From Zasmidium citrigriseum (Eukaryota > Ascomycota > Dothideomycetes > Mycosphaerellales > Mycosphaerellaceae), in contig NHNW01000013.1 of assembly GCA_002786025.1 (NCBI GenBank), positions 620,001-684,000 of the forward strand: 64,000 nucleotides of DNA, written 5' to 3'. This document shows positions 8,355-19,085 of this stretch, piece after piece. The notes under the pieces are model-generated. The model worked only from the letters and a program-made list of their open reading frames with translations. It had not been told where the DNA came from and searched no databases. The translations under genes and the position numbers were made by a program. Positions within the stretch are counted from its first letter, which is position 1, and each line of letters begins with the position of its first letter.

Positions 8355-10175
8355 TCATCCTCCAATCCCCTCCAAATAAGGCCTCACCTCAATTGGCCCC
8401 TCACTCTCCAAGATATACCCCTTCTCACACCTGTCGAACTTGACCCTCTGCTGCTCAACCCGATAAAACTCATTGAACGCCGGACTCATAGCGTCCCTCA
8501 AACTCTTGACATCGCCCTTTGGATGCAGAACTTGCCAGGGTTGGGTACAAGCGGAAGCTTTACAAGTCTTGAGGACCATGAGGAGGGCATCAAGGCGGGG
8601 GATGACTCGGGAGGGAGGGAGGATGGGGTGGTCCTGGAGCTCGTTCGAGGAATATTCGTCCTCAATGGTCAGGCCGGGTGGTACGGAATCGCTGCGATAG
8701 GGAGGGTGGTTGCTGTAATTTTCTTTGATTGTGGGGAATTTGTGGTGATAGAGGTTGGTGGTTTCGTAGGGATCGGTGACCAAGTCGTAGAGTTCGTGTT
8801 CGCCGGTGCACCAGACTGTGTAGAGGTAATTGTAGTCTTCGCCGATGACTCGCAGGGCTTTGTAGGTATGATTGGGATAGAGGACGGCGCCGTGCTTGCC
8901 TTCGCTCATGATGATGCCCCAGCTTTCGACGTTGACGTGCTCGTTGCTGTATGAGTGGGATTCTTGGAGGTGTTTTGTTAGGGGTATTACAGCTCCGTCG
9001 AAATCTCCTCGAATCTTTCCTCCGGCCAGCTTTAGGAAAGTAGGGGCTAGGTCTGTATGACTGCTGACAAGATCTGTTGTCTCTCCTTTCGCAATTCCAG
9101 GTCCTCGTACCATGAATGGAATGTTGATGTCTTCTTCGAAAGCACATTGCTTTCCTGGTTGCAGCCGATGTTGTCCGATGTGGTATCCATTGTCCGTGGA
9201 GAAGAAAATATACGTCTCATCCAATACACCGGCCTTCTCCAGACGCTGAACCACCTCCTCCACAATCTCATCAACAGCCTGCAAAGATCGTAGTCGAGAT
9301 CGGTACCAATGATCATTGTCGTCGACGTTGGTCCTGTTTTGCTTTGGAAGCCGTCCGATCCACGATACGCCATGCGGCTCATCAGGATTGAAGTGTTTCG
9401 TTCTCGGTACTTTGACGTCCTTGAAAAGGTGCTTGTGTCGTTCAGCTGGTACTGGCGGACTCTGTACATTCGTGTTCTCGCTGAAGTTTCCATCGATGAT
9501 GTTCGATCCAATATGTACATTGCTATGAGGAGCGGTGGGAGCAATCGTTAGGAAAAAGGGTTTCTTCTCGGACAGCGCATCGTCCAGAAAAGCAAAGGAC
9601 TTCTCGGCTGCGAGGTCGGTAGTGTATTGCCCTTCGTACGAGACAGGAGGCTGGCCATTGCGGGTGAAGCTTGCATTGAGATATTCATAGGTATAAGGGT
9701 CCAAGAGAAACTCACTCCCCGTCCAACCAGCCGCCGGTGGTTCGTTGTAGTTGTCGACCGTCTGAGCATTGAAAAGCTTGCCGACATAATAGGTATTGTA
9801 TCCTGCATCTTGAAGCCATAGTGGAAGATAGGCATCATTGAAACCCTGCGAAATGAACTTCGGATAGCCGCCATAGGGAGGATTGACATCGGTGACATTG
9901 GTGTTGTGCGCAGCTTTGCCGGTCCAGAGGGAGACTCTTGACGGGCAACAGAGTGCGACGGTACAGTAGTGCCGAGTGAAAGACAAGCCCTGGTCTGCGA
10001 TGTATTTCTTCATATGTGGCATGTAAGAGAGGGAATTCATGTGTAGGTCCTGATCATCGGTCAAGATGAAGACCATGTTCGGCTGCTTCTTTTCTGGCAT
10101 GAGCGGAACTTGCTCGGGTTTCGAGGCATGGCAAAGGCTGCTCAGGAGACTCAGCCATAGTGTGAGTCTCGCCAT
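8355..10175 (-). CDS. Secreted arylsulfatase
   Basis: Hydrolyses sulfate esters, outside the cell judging by the signal peptide (residues 1-17, ending CHA-SK). The 606-residue intronless frame begins its mature part with the metal-binding strand NMVFILTDDQDLH. The sulfatase signature CCPSRVSLWTGK (about residue 77) supplies the C-x-P-S-R motif, in which the first Cys is converted to formylglycine. The second metal cluster is IFFSTDNGYHIGQH near residue 325. Many N-x-S/T sequons (NVT, NAS, NHT, NYS) fit a secreted glycoprotein. The length is normal for fungal alkyl/aryl sulfatases, but the substrate cannot be told. Its 3' end faces the small membrane ORF region and its promoter lies in the 928-nt gap before the small secreted protein. 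Confidence 0.92.
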   Translation of the reverse strand: MARLTLWLSLLSSLCHASKPEQVPLMPEKKQPNMVFILTDDQDLHMNSLSYMPHMKKYIADQGLSFTRHYCTVALCCPSRVSLWTGKAAHNTNVTDVNPPYGGYPKFISQGFNDAYLPLWLQDAGYNTYYVGKLFNAQTVDNYNEPPAAGWTGSEFLLDPYTYEYLNASFTRNGQPPVSYEGQYTTDLAAEKSFAFLDDALSEKKPFFLTIAPTAPHSNVHIGSNIIDGNFSENTNVQSPPVPAERHKHLFKDVKVPRTKHFNPDEPHGVSWIGRLPKQNRTNVDDNDHWYRSRLRSLQAVDEIVEEVVQRLEKAGVLDETYIFFSTDNGYHIGQHRLQPGKQCAFEEDINIPFMVRGPGIAKGETTDLVSSHTDLAPTFLKLAGGKIRGDFDGAVIPLTKHLQESHSYSNEHVNVESWGIIMSEGKHGAVLYPNHTYKALRVIGEDYNYLYTVWCTGEHELYDLVTDPYETTNLYHHKFPTIKENYSNHPPYRSDSVPPGLTIEDEYSSNELQDHPILPPSRVIPRLDALLMVLKTCKASACTQPWQVLHPKGDVKSLRDAMSPAFNEFYRVEQQRVKFDRCEKGYILESEGPIEVRPYLEGIGG

Positions 10176-11103
10176 GATGGAATGTTTTTGCAGCAGATCC
10201 TCAATTGCATTCGCTCAAGTGGTACCTCCTAGCAAACCAAATGATCGAAGGGCGACGCATTGGAAGAATTCCAAAGTCGGGTGCTCGTGTATAGTGACGA
10301 ATCCAATGATAGGTTAACATAGAAGTGTACATGTAGCCATATCGATGACTTCTTCAAGACTGGGCGTTGGATATGAGAAGGATCACTGGTGAGGTGAGGT
10401 GCTTGCCTGTGAAAATACGTCATCGGCTAAGCCCAAGAAAGCTAGATTCGATCTAAGCGAGAGATACCTGGAGAGAAGAGGCAGGCGTGGTCTCTCTTAC
10501 ATGTAGTTGTCTCACCTGGAACATACTCGATTGCGAAAGAATGACCCTCAAGCGTGGAAGCTCTGACCGACGTATCACACGGATTCTCAGAGCAATCCGA
10601 CTTGGACACAGCCGCCACCAGACTCCGTCTACCAAATTGCAAGAGGACAAGACCTCCCGGAGCTTATCCATCATTCCTCGATGCACAAAGTAGTTCATCA
10701 GCGGACTTATTTGCCCATTATCGCAAGAATAAAAACTTCTCTCGAACTCCCTTTTCGACTCGTTCTCGGACCTTTGTGTACGCTCCTACAATCCTTAGGG
10801 CTGTCAGAAAGGATACAGCCACACCATTGGCTGGAGTCACTCACTTGAAGCCCGACGCATCTGCCCCGATGTATGATCCAGCAACATGTATGTGAGCCGT
10901 GTATGGAAGACAGACTAATTTCAACGTCATGGTATCCTAGAAGAGTAGTCCAGGACGTACAGCAAGCAGATCAGTTCATGCAAAAGGCACTCGTGGCCGA
11001 TGCAGAAATGAAGACCACGAAGGACGTCAACATATAAAACAGAGCATCTTTCGCCCAAGAAAAGGGTTCTCACAGAACCAACCCAGACACAATCCAGTGC
11101 AAG
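10176..11103. other. Divergent intergenic region of arylsulfatase and small secreted protein
   Basis: About 930 nt. A frame of about 113 codons at 10554-10895 lacks a usable ATG. Splicing it to a downstream tail ending near 11038 is possible only by a contrived intron that would run over the TATA box of the next gene. Nothing else recognisable. Confidence 0.4.
11033..11039 (+). promoter_or_regulatory. TATA box of the small secreted protein gene
   Basis: A perfect TATAAAA lies 65-71 nt before the ATG at 11104. It is followed by a pyrimidine/CA-rich stretch (CAACCCAGACACAATCC) that looks like a fungal transcription start region. The spacing suits a short leader of an inducible secreted-protein gene. 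Confidence 0.6.
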
Positions 11104-11670
11104 ATGCAGTACTTTCCAATCCTCGCTTCATTCGTCGGTCTGAGCGCCGCCACTGCTCAAGTCAACTTGTATGGACATGGCCACATCTTGTTCTTGGGTT
11201 TCAGTCGTACTGACCAATACACGCAGTTACTACGATGCCAACTGCAAGCACTACGCCGGCACGCACACCGTAGACCTGCAGGCTCCCAACATCTACAAAT
11301 TTGGTGGTCCATACGGCTCTACAAGTGCCGAATACATCAGCACAGATGGCGGCGACTGCGGCAACGAGCGTCAGTAGTCGCCCTCTCATGCGTAACGTCC
11401 AGCGTTCTGACGTAGAAACAGGGGCTCGCTATTGGTGCTCCGATGCTAACTGCGACGGCTACGCAACCGGCTACGTGACGGACAACTACCATTGCTGGTC
11501 CGGGTTCCAGTCAATGTACGCTGCAATCTGTAAGTTGGGCGCTTCTCAAGCTGTCTTTGGGAGGCTTGGGACACTGACCGGAATCAGTGTGTGGGATACC
11601 GAACACCAAAGGTCCTAGCGGCCGAATCGAAGCTGCCGCCGTCAATGGCACTGAGGAATCGTCAGCCTAG
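11104..11670 (+). CDS. Small secreted cysteine-bearing protein, four exons
   Basis: Exons 11104-11168, 11227-11369, 11422-11529 and 11588-11670 give 132 residues. Introns of 58, 52 and 58 nt begin GTATGG, GTCAGT and GTAAGT and end CAG; all junctions keep one frame. A clear signal peptide (MQYFPILASFVGLSAATAQ) is followed by about 113 residues rich in Tyr, Gly and Asp. They contain six cysteines in the contexts ANCKH, GDCGN, YWCSD, ANCDG, YHCWS and LCGIP. Size, secretion and the even cysteine count make it effector-like, but I recognise no family. A TATA box lies 65-71 nt upstream of the ATG. It is the most intron-dense gene of the window for its size. Confidence 0.72.
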
Positions 11671-12964
11671 CCTGGACGCTGTGAGAGAGACCAGACCGAG
11701 GAGAGCGGGGCTCTGCGATGACGATGATCTAGATGGAGGGTGATCATGGCGCTTGTGAAGGCCCAAGTACGTTCGTTTCAAGATCCACAGACGATGAGCC
11801 GGAGGGAAGACGAGAATGGTGTGGTGGAAGACTACAATACCTTCGTTTCAAACCCCAAATAGATCACATTCACTACCTTTGCTGCTCTCATCTCGTGTCT
11901 CTGAGAAGGCTGAACTCGACAGGCCAGTGAAGTTGCTGCAGGGACTTTCGAACAATTGATCGCCGTCCACGAAGCCAGAGGATCTAGATCGGGCAGATTG
12001 ATGGACGCTGTCAACTGTCGAGTGCGTGCTCAGTGGAGTGAAGAACCATCGTCGATCCACATACCATTCGCCGGCGTGGCACACTATAGGTTGTTGCATG
12101 TCGTGTCCCTCTGAAGGCCAGACGTTCCAGCCAGCGCTTGCAGAATGCTTGGCGAGAAGTGCGTGAACTGGCTGGGTCCGTCGTCAACGCACTACAGCGC
12201 TTCTAGATCGAATATACGAACGACGTGTTGCCAGACACGTACGAGTTGTAGCCGCTACTCGTCCACGACAGCGATATCACGGCGCAAGGGCGGCGTAGGG
12301 TGGTGGTAGTTGGCCACGTGTTCAGCAGTTTGTGCTTCCGCAGACGCCAGAAGCGGCAGTTCGCATGACGGGCATTGGCATTCGACTAGACGTATCCGTC
12401 GGGGAGGTGCTTTCGAATCCGCGAGGATAGGGAGAGCTGCCACGGCGAAGAATAGGCGCGATGATGGTGATGATGATAAGAGAACGGGCATTGTTGACGA
12501 CATTGTCGTGGTTCGGGCGAGGATAAAGTGCGGCGTTAAACTCAGACGCAGGGCTCAGCAAGTGGCTTCTGCCCGGTCGGCTGTATCGGCGGCGCGCATC
12601 ATCGGCGGGCGGCAACGGCGGTGGTCGGGCCTCGACAGCAGCTGGGCGGCTGGTGTGACGACGAGTGAACGACAGGACAGCCTGAACCCTTCACTTGTCT
12701 TGCCTGCTCGTCCTGTGACTCGACTAGTTCGCTGTGCCATTACTCAGCCCAGCACCGACGCAATCGCATCCTCTTAAAGCCAACTCTCAACTCTCTGAAC
12801 CCTTCTCTCTCCTTCCACCCATCTCGACGCCCGCCCATTGCTTCAGCCACCTTATCAGCGACGGAGATACCACTCAACAACACCACACGACACACACTCG
12901 CCTCACAGTCGCCATCGAGCAATCGTTCTCAGACACCGACTCACGCTCCAACACCACCGCCATC
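11671..12964. other. Long intergenic region, no supported gene
   Basis: Nearly 1.3 kb between the small secreted protein and the AN1 zinc-finger gene. A frame at 12310-12777 has arginine/serine-rich, unstructured composition. The part from about 12750 is a C/T-rich, ACAC-containing leader typical of fungal 5' UTRs and probably belongs to the AN1 gene. Confidence 0.45.
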
Positions 12965-13535
12965 ATGCGCTCCAACAGCATCTCCTCCATGACTTCCATC
13001 AGCTCGCGTGCCTCCTCCGCTGAGCCTGAGCCGACCATGCAGATCTTCGTCAAGGACGCCTCGTCCAACAGTAAGTCCATACACACTCTCCCACACGTTT
13101 ACGATCATTCGGTAACCCGCCACAGCCTTCCCCATCACAATCCCCGAATCCACAACGGTCGGCACCCTCCGCTCCCTCGTCGCCCTCCGAACCAACATCC
13201 CCGAATCAGACCTCCGCCTCGTGCACGCCGGCAAGCACCTCGCGCCCTCAGAACCCCTCTCCACCTACTCCATCACCCGCGAAAGCACCCTCCACGTGGC
13301 CCTGCCAATCCGCGGCGGCGCCCCCAAGAAAATCCGCTGCAATGCCAAAGACTGCAAAGACGCCGCGCAGCGCATCGTCGGCGACTGCGGCTTCTGCAAA
13401 GGCCACTTCTGCGGCAAGCACCGTATGCTCGAGTCCCACAACTGCTCCGGGCTCGAGGACTGCAAGCAGGAAGAAAAGGAGCGCAACCGCGAGAAGCTCG
13501 AGAGCGAGCGGACAGTCGCCATCAAGGGCATCTAG
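12965..13535 (+). CDS. Ubiquitin-like / AN1 zinc-finger protein
   Basis: Exons 12965-13070 and 13126-13535 (intron GTAAGT..CACAG, 55 nt) give 171 residues. After a Ser-rich 25-residue start there is a ubiquitin-like fold. It begins MQIFVKDASSN, continues across the splice as TFPITIPESTTVGTLRSLV, and includes LRLVHAGKHL and STLHVALPIRGG, the last recalling the ubiquitin C-terminus. The AN1 finger follows as C-x4-C-x10-C-x2-C-x4-C-x2-H-x5-H-x-C, beginning CNAKDC and ending ESHNC. The protein ends in a charged helix. Fungal members of this architecture (yeast Tmc1 and animal ANUBL1 are similar) are linked to proteasome and stress responses; that role is family knowledge. The intron falls inside the ubiquitin-like domain, which supports the model. 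Confidence 0.88.
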
Positions 13536-14030
13536 AAGAAGACTTGAATTTCTTTTTCAGGCAGCATGGGGGAGATTCTCATCGATATCGACAGGCGTGC
13601 TGACCAATGGGAGGATTGATTGTATCACAAGGATGGGGTTATCAACATGGGTTTGCGTAATAGGGCTACTACAGCGGCTGGGTGCATTCATCATCATCAC
13701 ATGCGTTTTGGTCTCGGTTGGATTTCGAGACTTGGCTTTCGGGGGATTCTGTGCACAGCGAGGCGCAGACGGTTTGGTAGAATTCTGAATATTAGGCCTT
13801 GGGCCGATTGATACGAAAACCGTTCCAAGCCGTCAGATCAATTGATGGTAGATTGAAGCAGGTGGCATGTGAAGACCTCGAGACCACCTTATCTCCATAA
13901 AAGCCGGTCCAGCTATAGCAACGGGAAGCTGCACCGTCGTCTCAAACGAGCTGTCAAACATGTCAAACATTGGAGCGCACGTGCTACACAAGTACAGCCG
14001 TAACCATTCTTGATAGTACATTGTCTCTAT
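13536..14030. other. Convergent intergenic region
   Basis: About 500 nt of 3' flank between the AN1 gene (+) and the hydrolase/CorA-like gene (-). Only short unsupported frames. Confidence 0.5.
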
Positions 14031-17000
14031 TCACACCACGGCCTCAGCACTGGCATACGCCTGCCTGGGTCGCGCGACATTAACATTACCCGGAAACGCA
14101 GCATCAGTCACAAGGCCTTGCACGCTCGCTGGTAGATTGCGAGTATCATGCTGAGTGGTCCTCTCTCCTACCGAGATCATCCCATTCTCGTTGCACCACG
14201 TCCGCCCTTCTTTCGCACAGAGCGCTTTCATGGCTTTGAGCTCTTTTTCGCTGAGTAGACTTGCCTGCAACTTGATCTCACTGGCAATCTCCACGAACAA
14301 CTTGGTGCGGTCCTTCTCAGCGTTAGTTGTGCTATAACAGTACAGAACACCTGCGATGAGGAAGAGGCCCCCGATGATGGGCGTTGAAGCTGCTGCCATG
14401 ACGGTGCGGATCCGTGAGTACTGGTGATTCACACTGTCGTGTTCGCTGGTACCGTCTTGCCGTCGTCGATGTTCATCCCGAACCAGGATGTGAGGAACGA
14501 CAGCGGAAGGAAGACGACCGTCACCAAAGTAAACACGAACAGAATCTGAGACTGGGCTTCCGTCGAGTCGGCTTGTTTCTGCGCCGCGAGGGCTTGTCGC
14601 GCTGTGAAGGTGGCCGTTTGGTTCAGGCTCTTGGTCTGCTGTTCCATCGACTCTGCGATACGGCGCCGGCTTTGGGCTTCGCGGATGGTAGTTTCCTTGT
14701 GCTGGAGGTCGAGGAAGTTGAGGAGTCTTTCTTGTGTCCGTTTCGCATTGGCGATGATCTCTTTCAGGGGGGTAATGAAGCTGTTGAGGATATGTTTGGC
14801 CACATCGTCCATCTTCGTTTGTAAGGTGTCGAGGGCCGGCGAAGGCGATGTGGCATCAGGGTTGAGAGACTGTCTTTGCAAGACATTTCGCTGCGTCTCG
14901 AATAGTTCGGTCAACATCTGCGCCTCTTCGACTACATCGGCGATTTCGAATGCCAGTCCAAACCATTCCGTCTTCTGTTCAGGGTTGAGTTCAGGCTCGG
15001 CCGCATTTCTCAAGTTCCGAGCAAACTGTCGAAAGCATGCGTCGTTCCTCTCGGTGACGGATGCGATTGCTCGCCGAAAGAGTCGAAGGACGTTAAGTGA
15101 ACTTTCCGTCTGCATCCATGAGATGACGTCCACAAGCGCCGTGTGCACTATCGACGAGGCTAGCTCGACTCCCGTGGCCGCTTCGGGCACAATCCGGTCG
15201 ACATCTGCAAGTCTCTTGTAAAGATTTTCCCCTTTCCCGTGGGACGTGGTATCATGACCGGTTGAGAATGCAGTCAAGACGCTTGAGGAGATCAGCTGTC
15301 CGGCGCTGTCCTCCACGATGAATAGGAGAAGCCAGAGTTGGTCGACCATGAGGATCTTGGAATGGGGAGATGGTCCTTCATGTCTCTTTTGTTCGTCTCT
15401 GGTCTGCCGAGAAACCACTTGATCTTTGTTCCGTTCATGGATGTCTTTCAAATGTGGATGGTAGAATTCGTCCAATGTCCGGCGCGGGTGGTGCATGGGC
15501 TGAGCGCGTGGAGCTGGAAAGGTTGGCAAATGCCGCTTTCCTTCTTCAACGCAGGTCTCGTAAGTCCAGTGCAGGTAGGGTACCTGAGCGGGTTAGTCTC
15601 TGGTAGGTCGGTCTAACGAGATGCTCGAAACCTACGCAGATACGCAGTGCGGTGACGCGCTCATGCTCGCTGGCCCTTTCGACCGACTCTCGGTAGACCT
15701 CGACATGAGGTATGATAGCATTCGAGAAAGCGTTATGGGTGCAGTCCATTTTGAAGGCATCCAGCAGAGTAGCTTGTATGAGCCCTTCATCGACCGATCC
15801 CACTTGCAGTAAGGCCACGTACGCAGCATCCTGAAAATTTTAGCTGGAGGATGTTCTCGAACTATGAAGAAAGAAAGGACCTCACTGTCCATAGTTGCTC
15901 TTCGTTCATGGGGAAGTGTATCCAGCCGTTCGTGTAGCATTTGGGCTCACATACAAGCCAAGGGCACCGGGCGCGAGTCCAGCGTTCGCCAATCTTGAAA
16001 TCGACATCTTGATATTCCGGCAGGTTCTCATCGAAAGGTCGTACTTTCTGAGCAGAAAGGCAAGTCCACTGGGTATCTCGATCGTACTCCAGCGAGGCAC
16101 CGAACAGTTCACTGAGGCAGTCGCATATCTCCCATATTTGCTCTGCTCGAGATAGTTTTGGGAGTGAGAAGTATGACTCGGTTTCCATGTCGAGTATTTG
16201 TGCATCAGTCGAAATCTCTCCAGAGGACCAATCAACTGCTTCAATCACCAACGTATTCGTAGGGCGAGGGAATGACTTGACTTTCATAGAACCTCGCAGC
16301 GTGTTCAAGAATCGTCTAAACTTCTCAGTGGTCTCTCGGGCTCGTGAGCTCCAGCCGGTTCCGTCGGGAAACAAAAACTCCGCATCCCCAGCATCTTGGC
16401 CCCTTTGCTGGGAAAAGAATGGACGGTATTTCTCAAGGTCTTGATTGAGGTAGTGCGGTGTTGCTTGAGTTCTGTCAGGCGGCGTCTGATTGACGAAGGA
16501 CCACACGTACCGAGAAAGATCACCCCTTTCACACGATCCAGGTACGGAGTGCGACTCTTCTCACCATTAGGACCCCAAATGGTCAGTATGAGCTGTGCAC
16601 AATAAGCAGATTACTGCCTGAACAAAGATATGGCTTACGTCCTGCAACTGAACGCCACCAAATCCATGAGCGATGAACACGATTGGACCACAGGAATCCA
16701 GATCCTGCCTCAATAATTTGAGCACATCATCGTATATGTCAGAGTCGTCCGATTCGAGTCCGTAGAACCATTTGCTCCTATGGCCTATGCTGTAGACAGC
16801 ACAGTGGGGAAACCGCCGCGGCAGTTCTGTTCGAAGCCAGAACGATGGGTCTTCGCGTGCATCGGACGTACTGTTGACATTCTGAGACCAACTTTTCCAC
16901 CAGGATCCGCCAGGGCCGTGAAATGCAACGATACTATTTGCGAATTAGCTTTGCTCAGCTGTATGGGTTTTCACTTACCGGCCTCTGCAAAACCCACTGG

Positions 17001-17258
17001 GCTCGTATATGGGAATGAATAAGTCCAATCTCGGTCTCGGAGTGGAACCTGGATTCCAGTGGCATAGCGAAAGGGAATCTTTCGCCGGGCAGCACAGCTC
17101 TGGATGGAGAGCCGCGGGAGTGAGGTCAAAGCACTGAGCGTCCAGATCTTCGGCTCCGTTTTGTACGCCGGCGGCGGCCCCTTATATGCCATGCTCGAGG
17201 TGGTCAGCAAGAGAAGAACCCCTGTCATCAGGACAAGCGAAAACAGCAGCGATTGCAT
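14031..17258 (-). CDS. Alpha/beta-hydrolase-like plus CorA-like membrane protein, frame broken in two places
   Basis: Exon model: 17258-16979 (5' exon, uncertain), 16933-16639, 16592-16511, 16463-15886, 15830-15636, 15583 down to about 14432, then a tail frame 14432-14031. The central joins are convincing. They create IVAFHGPGGSWWKSW, a VFIAHGFGGVQ elbow and VIFLATPH (compare the usual AHSLGG and FLGTPH) of a fungal lipase/DUF676-like domain. They then create VPYLHWTYETC, RRTLDEFYHPHL and ILMVDQLWLLLFIVED of the fungal CorA-like family, with a first membrane helix before FLTSWFGMNI and a second (STPIIGGLFLIAGVLYC) in the tail frame. The nucleophile Ser is Gly. The 5' exon with its own hydrophobic start (MQSLLFSLVLMTGVLLLL) is out of phase with exon 2, and the tail is out of phase by two bases. 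It may be a decaying gene, or may carry errors or rare introns. Ion transport is not established for this family. Confidence 0.7.
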
Positions 17259-17665
17259 ATGGCTTTGTTGCTGCTCGAAGATTGGCCAGCCCAGTGCTAC
17301 GAGGCAACAGCTCACCAGTCACTGCCCTCTGTGGCGGTGACACGACATGAGAGCAGGAGCATCGCACTTTCCATTTTGGAGCTTGACAAGCGAAAGCTGA
17401 AATCTCGTGCAATACTGTAAGGCTGCGTAGCTCTCCATTCTGGCGCTCAATCCAGTCCCAATATCTGGTCGCCTTGATGTTGTTCACACTGTGCCGGTCC
17501 TGAACAGATGCATGTTGGAGAGACCGTTGTATAAGCTCGGCCGGGCCACTTGACGGACCTTCAAAGGGCGTCTTGCGGAGGAAGTGGTACCTCAATCGTA
17601 CAGCTCGTGACACTCTAGTCAAAGCGATCATATCAACATTCTATCATGTATTCACAGCTCCTACC
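17259..17665. other. Upstream flank of the hydrolase/CorA-like gene
   Basis: About 400 nt between that gene and the 3' end of the hydratase gene. A minus-strand frame with an ATG at 17631 runs in and could supply an alternative first exon through a GTGAGC donor near 17332 and an acceptor near 17220, in phase. The protein it encodes shows no recognisable domain. Confidence 0.35.
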
Positions 17666-18723
17666 TCACCTGCCCTTGAAAGCCGGCTTCCTCTTCTCTC
17701 CAAAAGCCCTCAAGGCCTCCGTCCTGTCCGTCGTAGGAATCACCATATCATAAGCGGCATTTTCGCTCGCTTCTCCCTTCTCCCATCCATTTACAGCCTG
17801 CATCGCAGCCCTGATAGCAATGGGTCCACCCTCGCAAATCACCGTCGCCATCTCGACAGCCTGTTCAAGGACTTTGCCCTTGGCCACACCAGCACCCGCC
17901 AGCTCATCTTCCGTGATCTGCACGATCCTGTCACACAGACCGATAAAGTACGCCTCTTCGCCGGATACGCGTCGGCCGGTGAGGATCATGTCGCGTGCAC
18001 GGCTGGCGCCGATGAGGGCGGGGAGACGATAAGTGCCGCCTGCACCTGGAATGATGGCGAGGCGGGTCTCTGGGAGGCCAATCTGGGCGGTTGAGGCCAT
18101 GACGCGGAAGTTGGTGCAGAGAGCGAGCTCGAGTCCGCCGCCGAAGGCCGTGCTGCTGATGGCGGAGATGGTGGGGATTGGGAGCGTGGACAGACGGGCG
18201 AAGGTGCCGCGGAGATTCTTGAGGAAGGCTTTCGTGCTGATGAGGTTTAGTCTCGCCTTGATAGAGGAAGTGATGAGATAGCAATGGCATACTCTTCCTC
18301 AGTGAACGTCAATCGCTCCTTGAGATCTGCTCCAGCACAGAATGCATCGTCGCTCTCGCTCGCAAGGATCAATGCCCGCGTGCTGCTCTGGGGGCCTTCC
18401 AAGTGTAGCTGTTCAACCACTCTGTTCAGCTCGCCGAGCAGCTGGGTGTTGATGGCATTGCGGGCCTTGGGCCTGTTCAACGACAGCACCGCAATCTCGC
18501 CTTGGTGCGGCGCCGGGATGTTGCTGAGCTTGATGGTCGACGACAAAGAGCCGCTGCTGTACGCAGCTTTAGACGTCTGCTTCATCCATTGTCCCGCGAG
18601 GACCTGCCGACCCGGGTGGCGAGAAAGAGTGCGCAACATGATAGTGTTGCACCGGGCATGATACCGTCTTGGAGCATCGGCGAAGCGCGAGATGACAGGA
18701 AGTCGCTGCCGCATGCGCCTCAT
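17666..18723 (-). CDS. Enoyl-CoA hydratase, AUH/methylglutaconyl-CoA hydratase type, mitochondrial
   Basis: Exons 18723-18293 and 18236-17666 (intron GTATGC..ATCAG, 57 nt) give 333 residues. The crotonase signature is complete: FCAGADLKER forms the first oxyanion-hole element, and after the splice FGGGLELALCTNFRVM and IGLPETRLAIIPGAGGTYRL carry the two catalytic Glu positions (in GLELAL and LPET). The IIPGAGGT form resembles AUH, the 3-methylglutaconyl-CoA hydratase of leucine breakdown. The N-terminus is rich in Arg, Ser and Ala and lacks acids, as expected of a mitochondrial presequence. The ATG at 18723 is the first in frame; one at 18639 (MLRTLSRHPG) is equally plausible. It is divergent from the RNase T2 gene. 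Confidence 0.9.
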
Positions 18724-19085
18724 CAAACTTCAGCACGATCCGAACCCTCAAACGCCCATCCAATCACTCCCTCTCTCCTACTCACGCCCACCACGCACGC
18801 AAGGGACATGTCAGGCGGATGCTGCGTGTGATAGGACGACGTGACGTCTCGCACTGAAGGCTGAAGGGCAGATCTTAATGCATACTACACGCCTTCTTTT
18901 CCCTGGATGCAACCTGTTCGGCTATTGTGCATTGGCTGCGAACACTATCCCGGCGATCCACCAAACCAACGACGGATCAGGAAGGCAGATTGGGAAGATT
19001 TCAGTTTGATATGGCCTGGTATGCTCGCCTACAAAACGAGTCCGTCGCCCGCTTGGTCGATTCTTCTCCATCGCTTTTGGACAAC
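18724..19085. promoter_or_regulatory. Divergent promoter of hydratase and RNase T2
   Basis: About 360 nt separate the two start codons. A plus-strand ATG at 19012 is in frame with RNase T2 but would bury the signal peptide, so the start at 19086 is preferred. Confidence 0.45.

Noticed and set aside
8148..8954. 268-codon plus-strand frame
   Set aside because: Lies antisense over the C-terminal part of the arylsulfatase, whose domain evidence is decisive; no domain of its own.
10554..11038. Possible two-exon gene ending in a KTTKDVNI tail
   Set aside because: No ATG in the first frame, the splice needs an arbitrary acceptor, and the end overlaps the TATA box of the small secreted protein.
12310..12777. 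155-codon plus-strand frame
   Set aside because: Arg/Ser-rich shadow-like composition, no domain, no splice support.
17182..17631. Minus-strand 149-codon frame as first exon of the hydrolase/CorA-like gene
   Set aside because: A phase-compatible GTGAGC..GACAG intron exists, but the protein has no recognisable features and the MQSLLF start gives a cleaner membrane anchor; kept only as an alternative.
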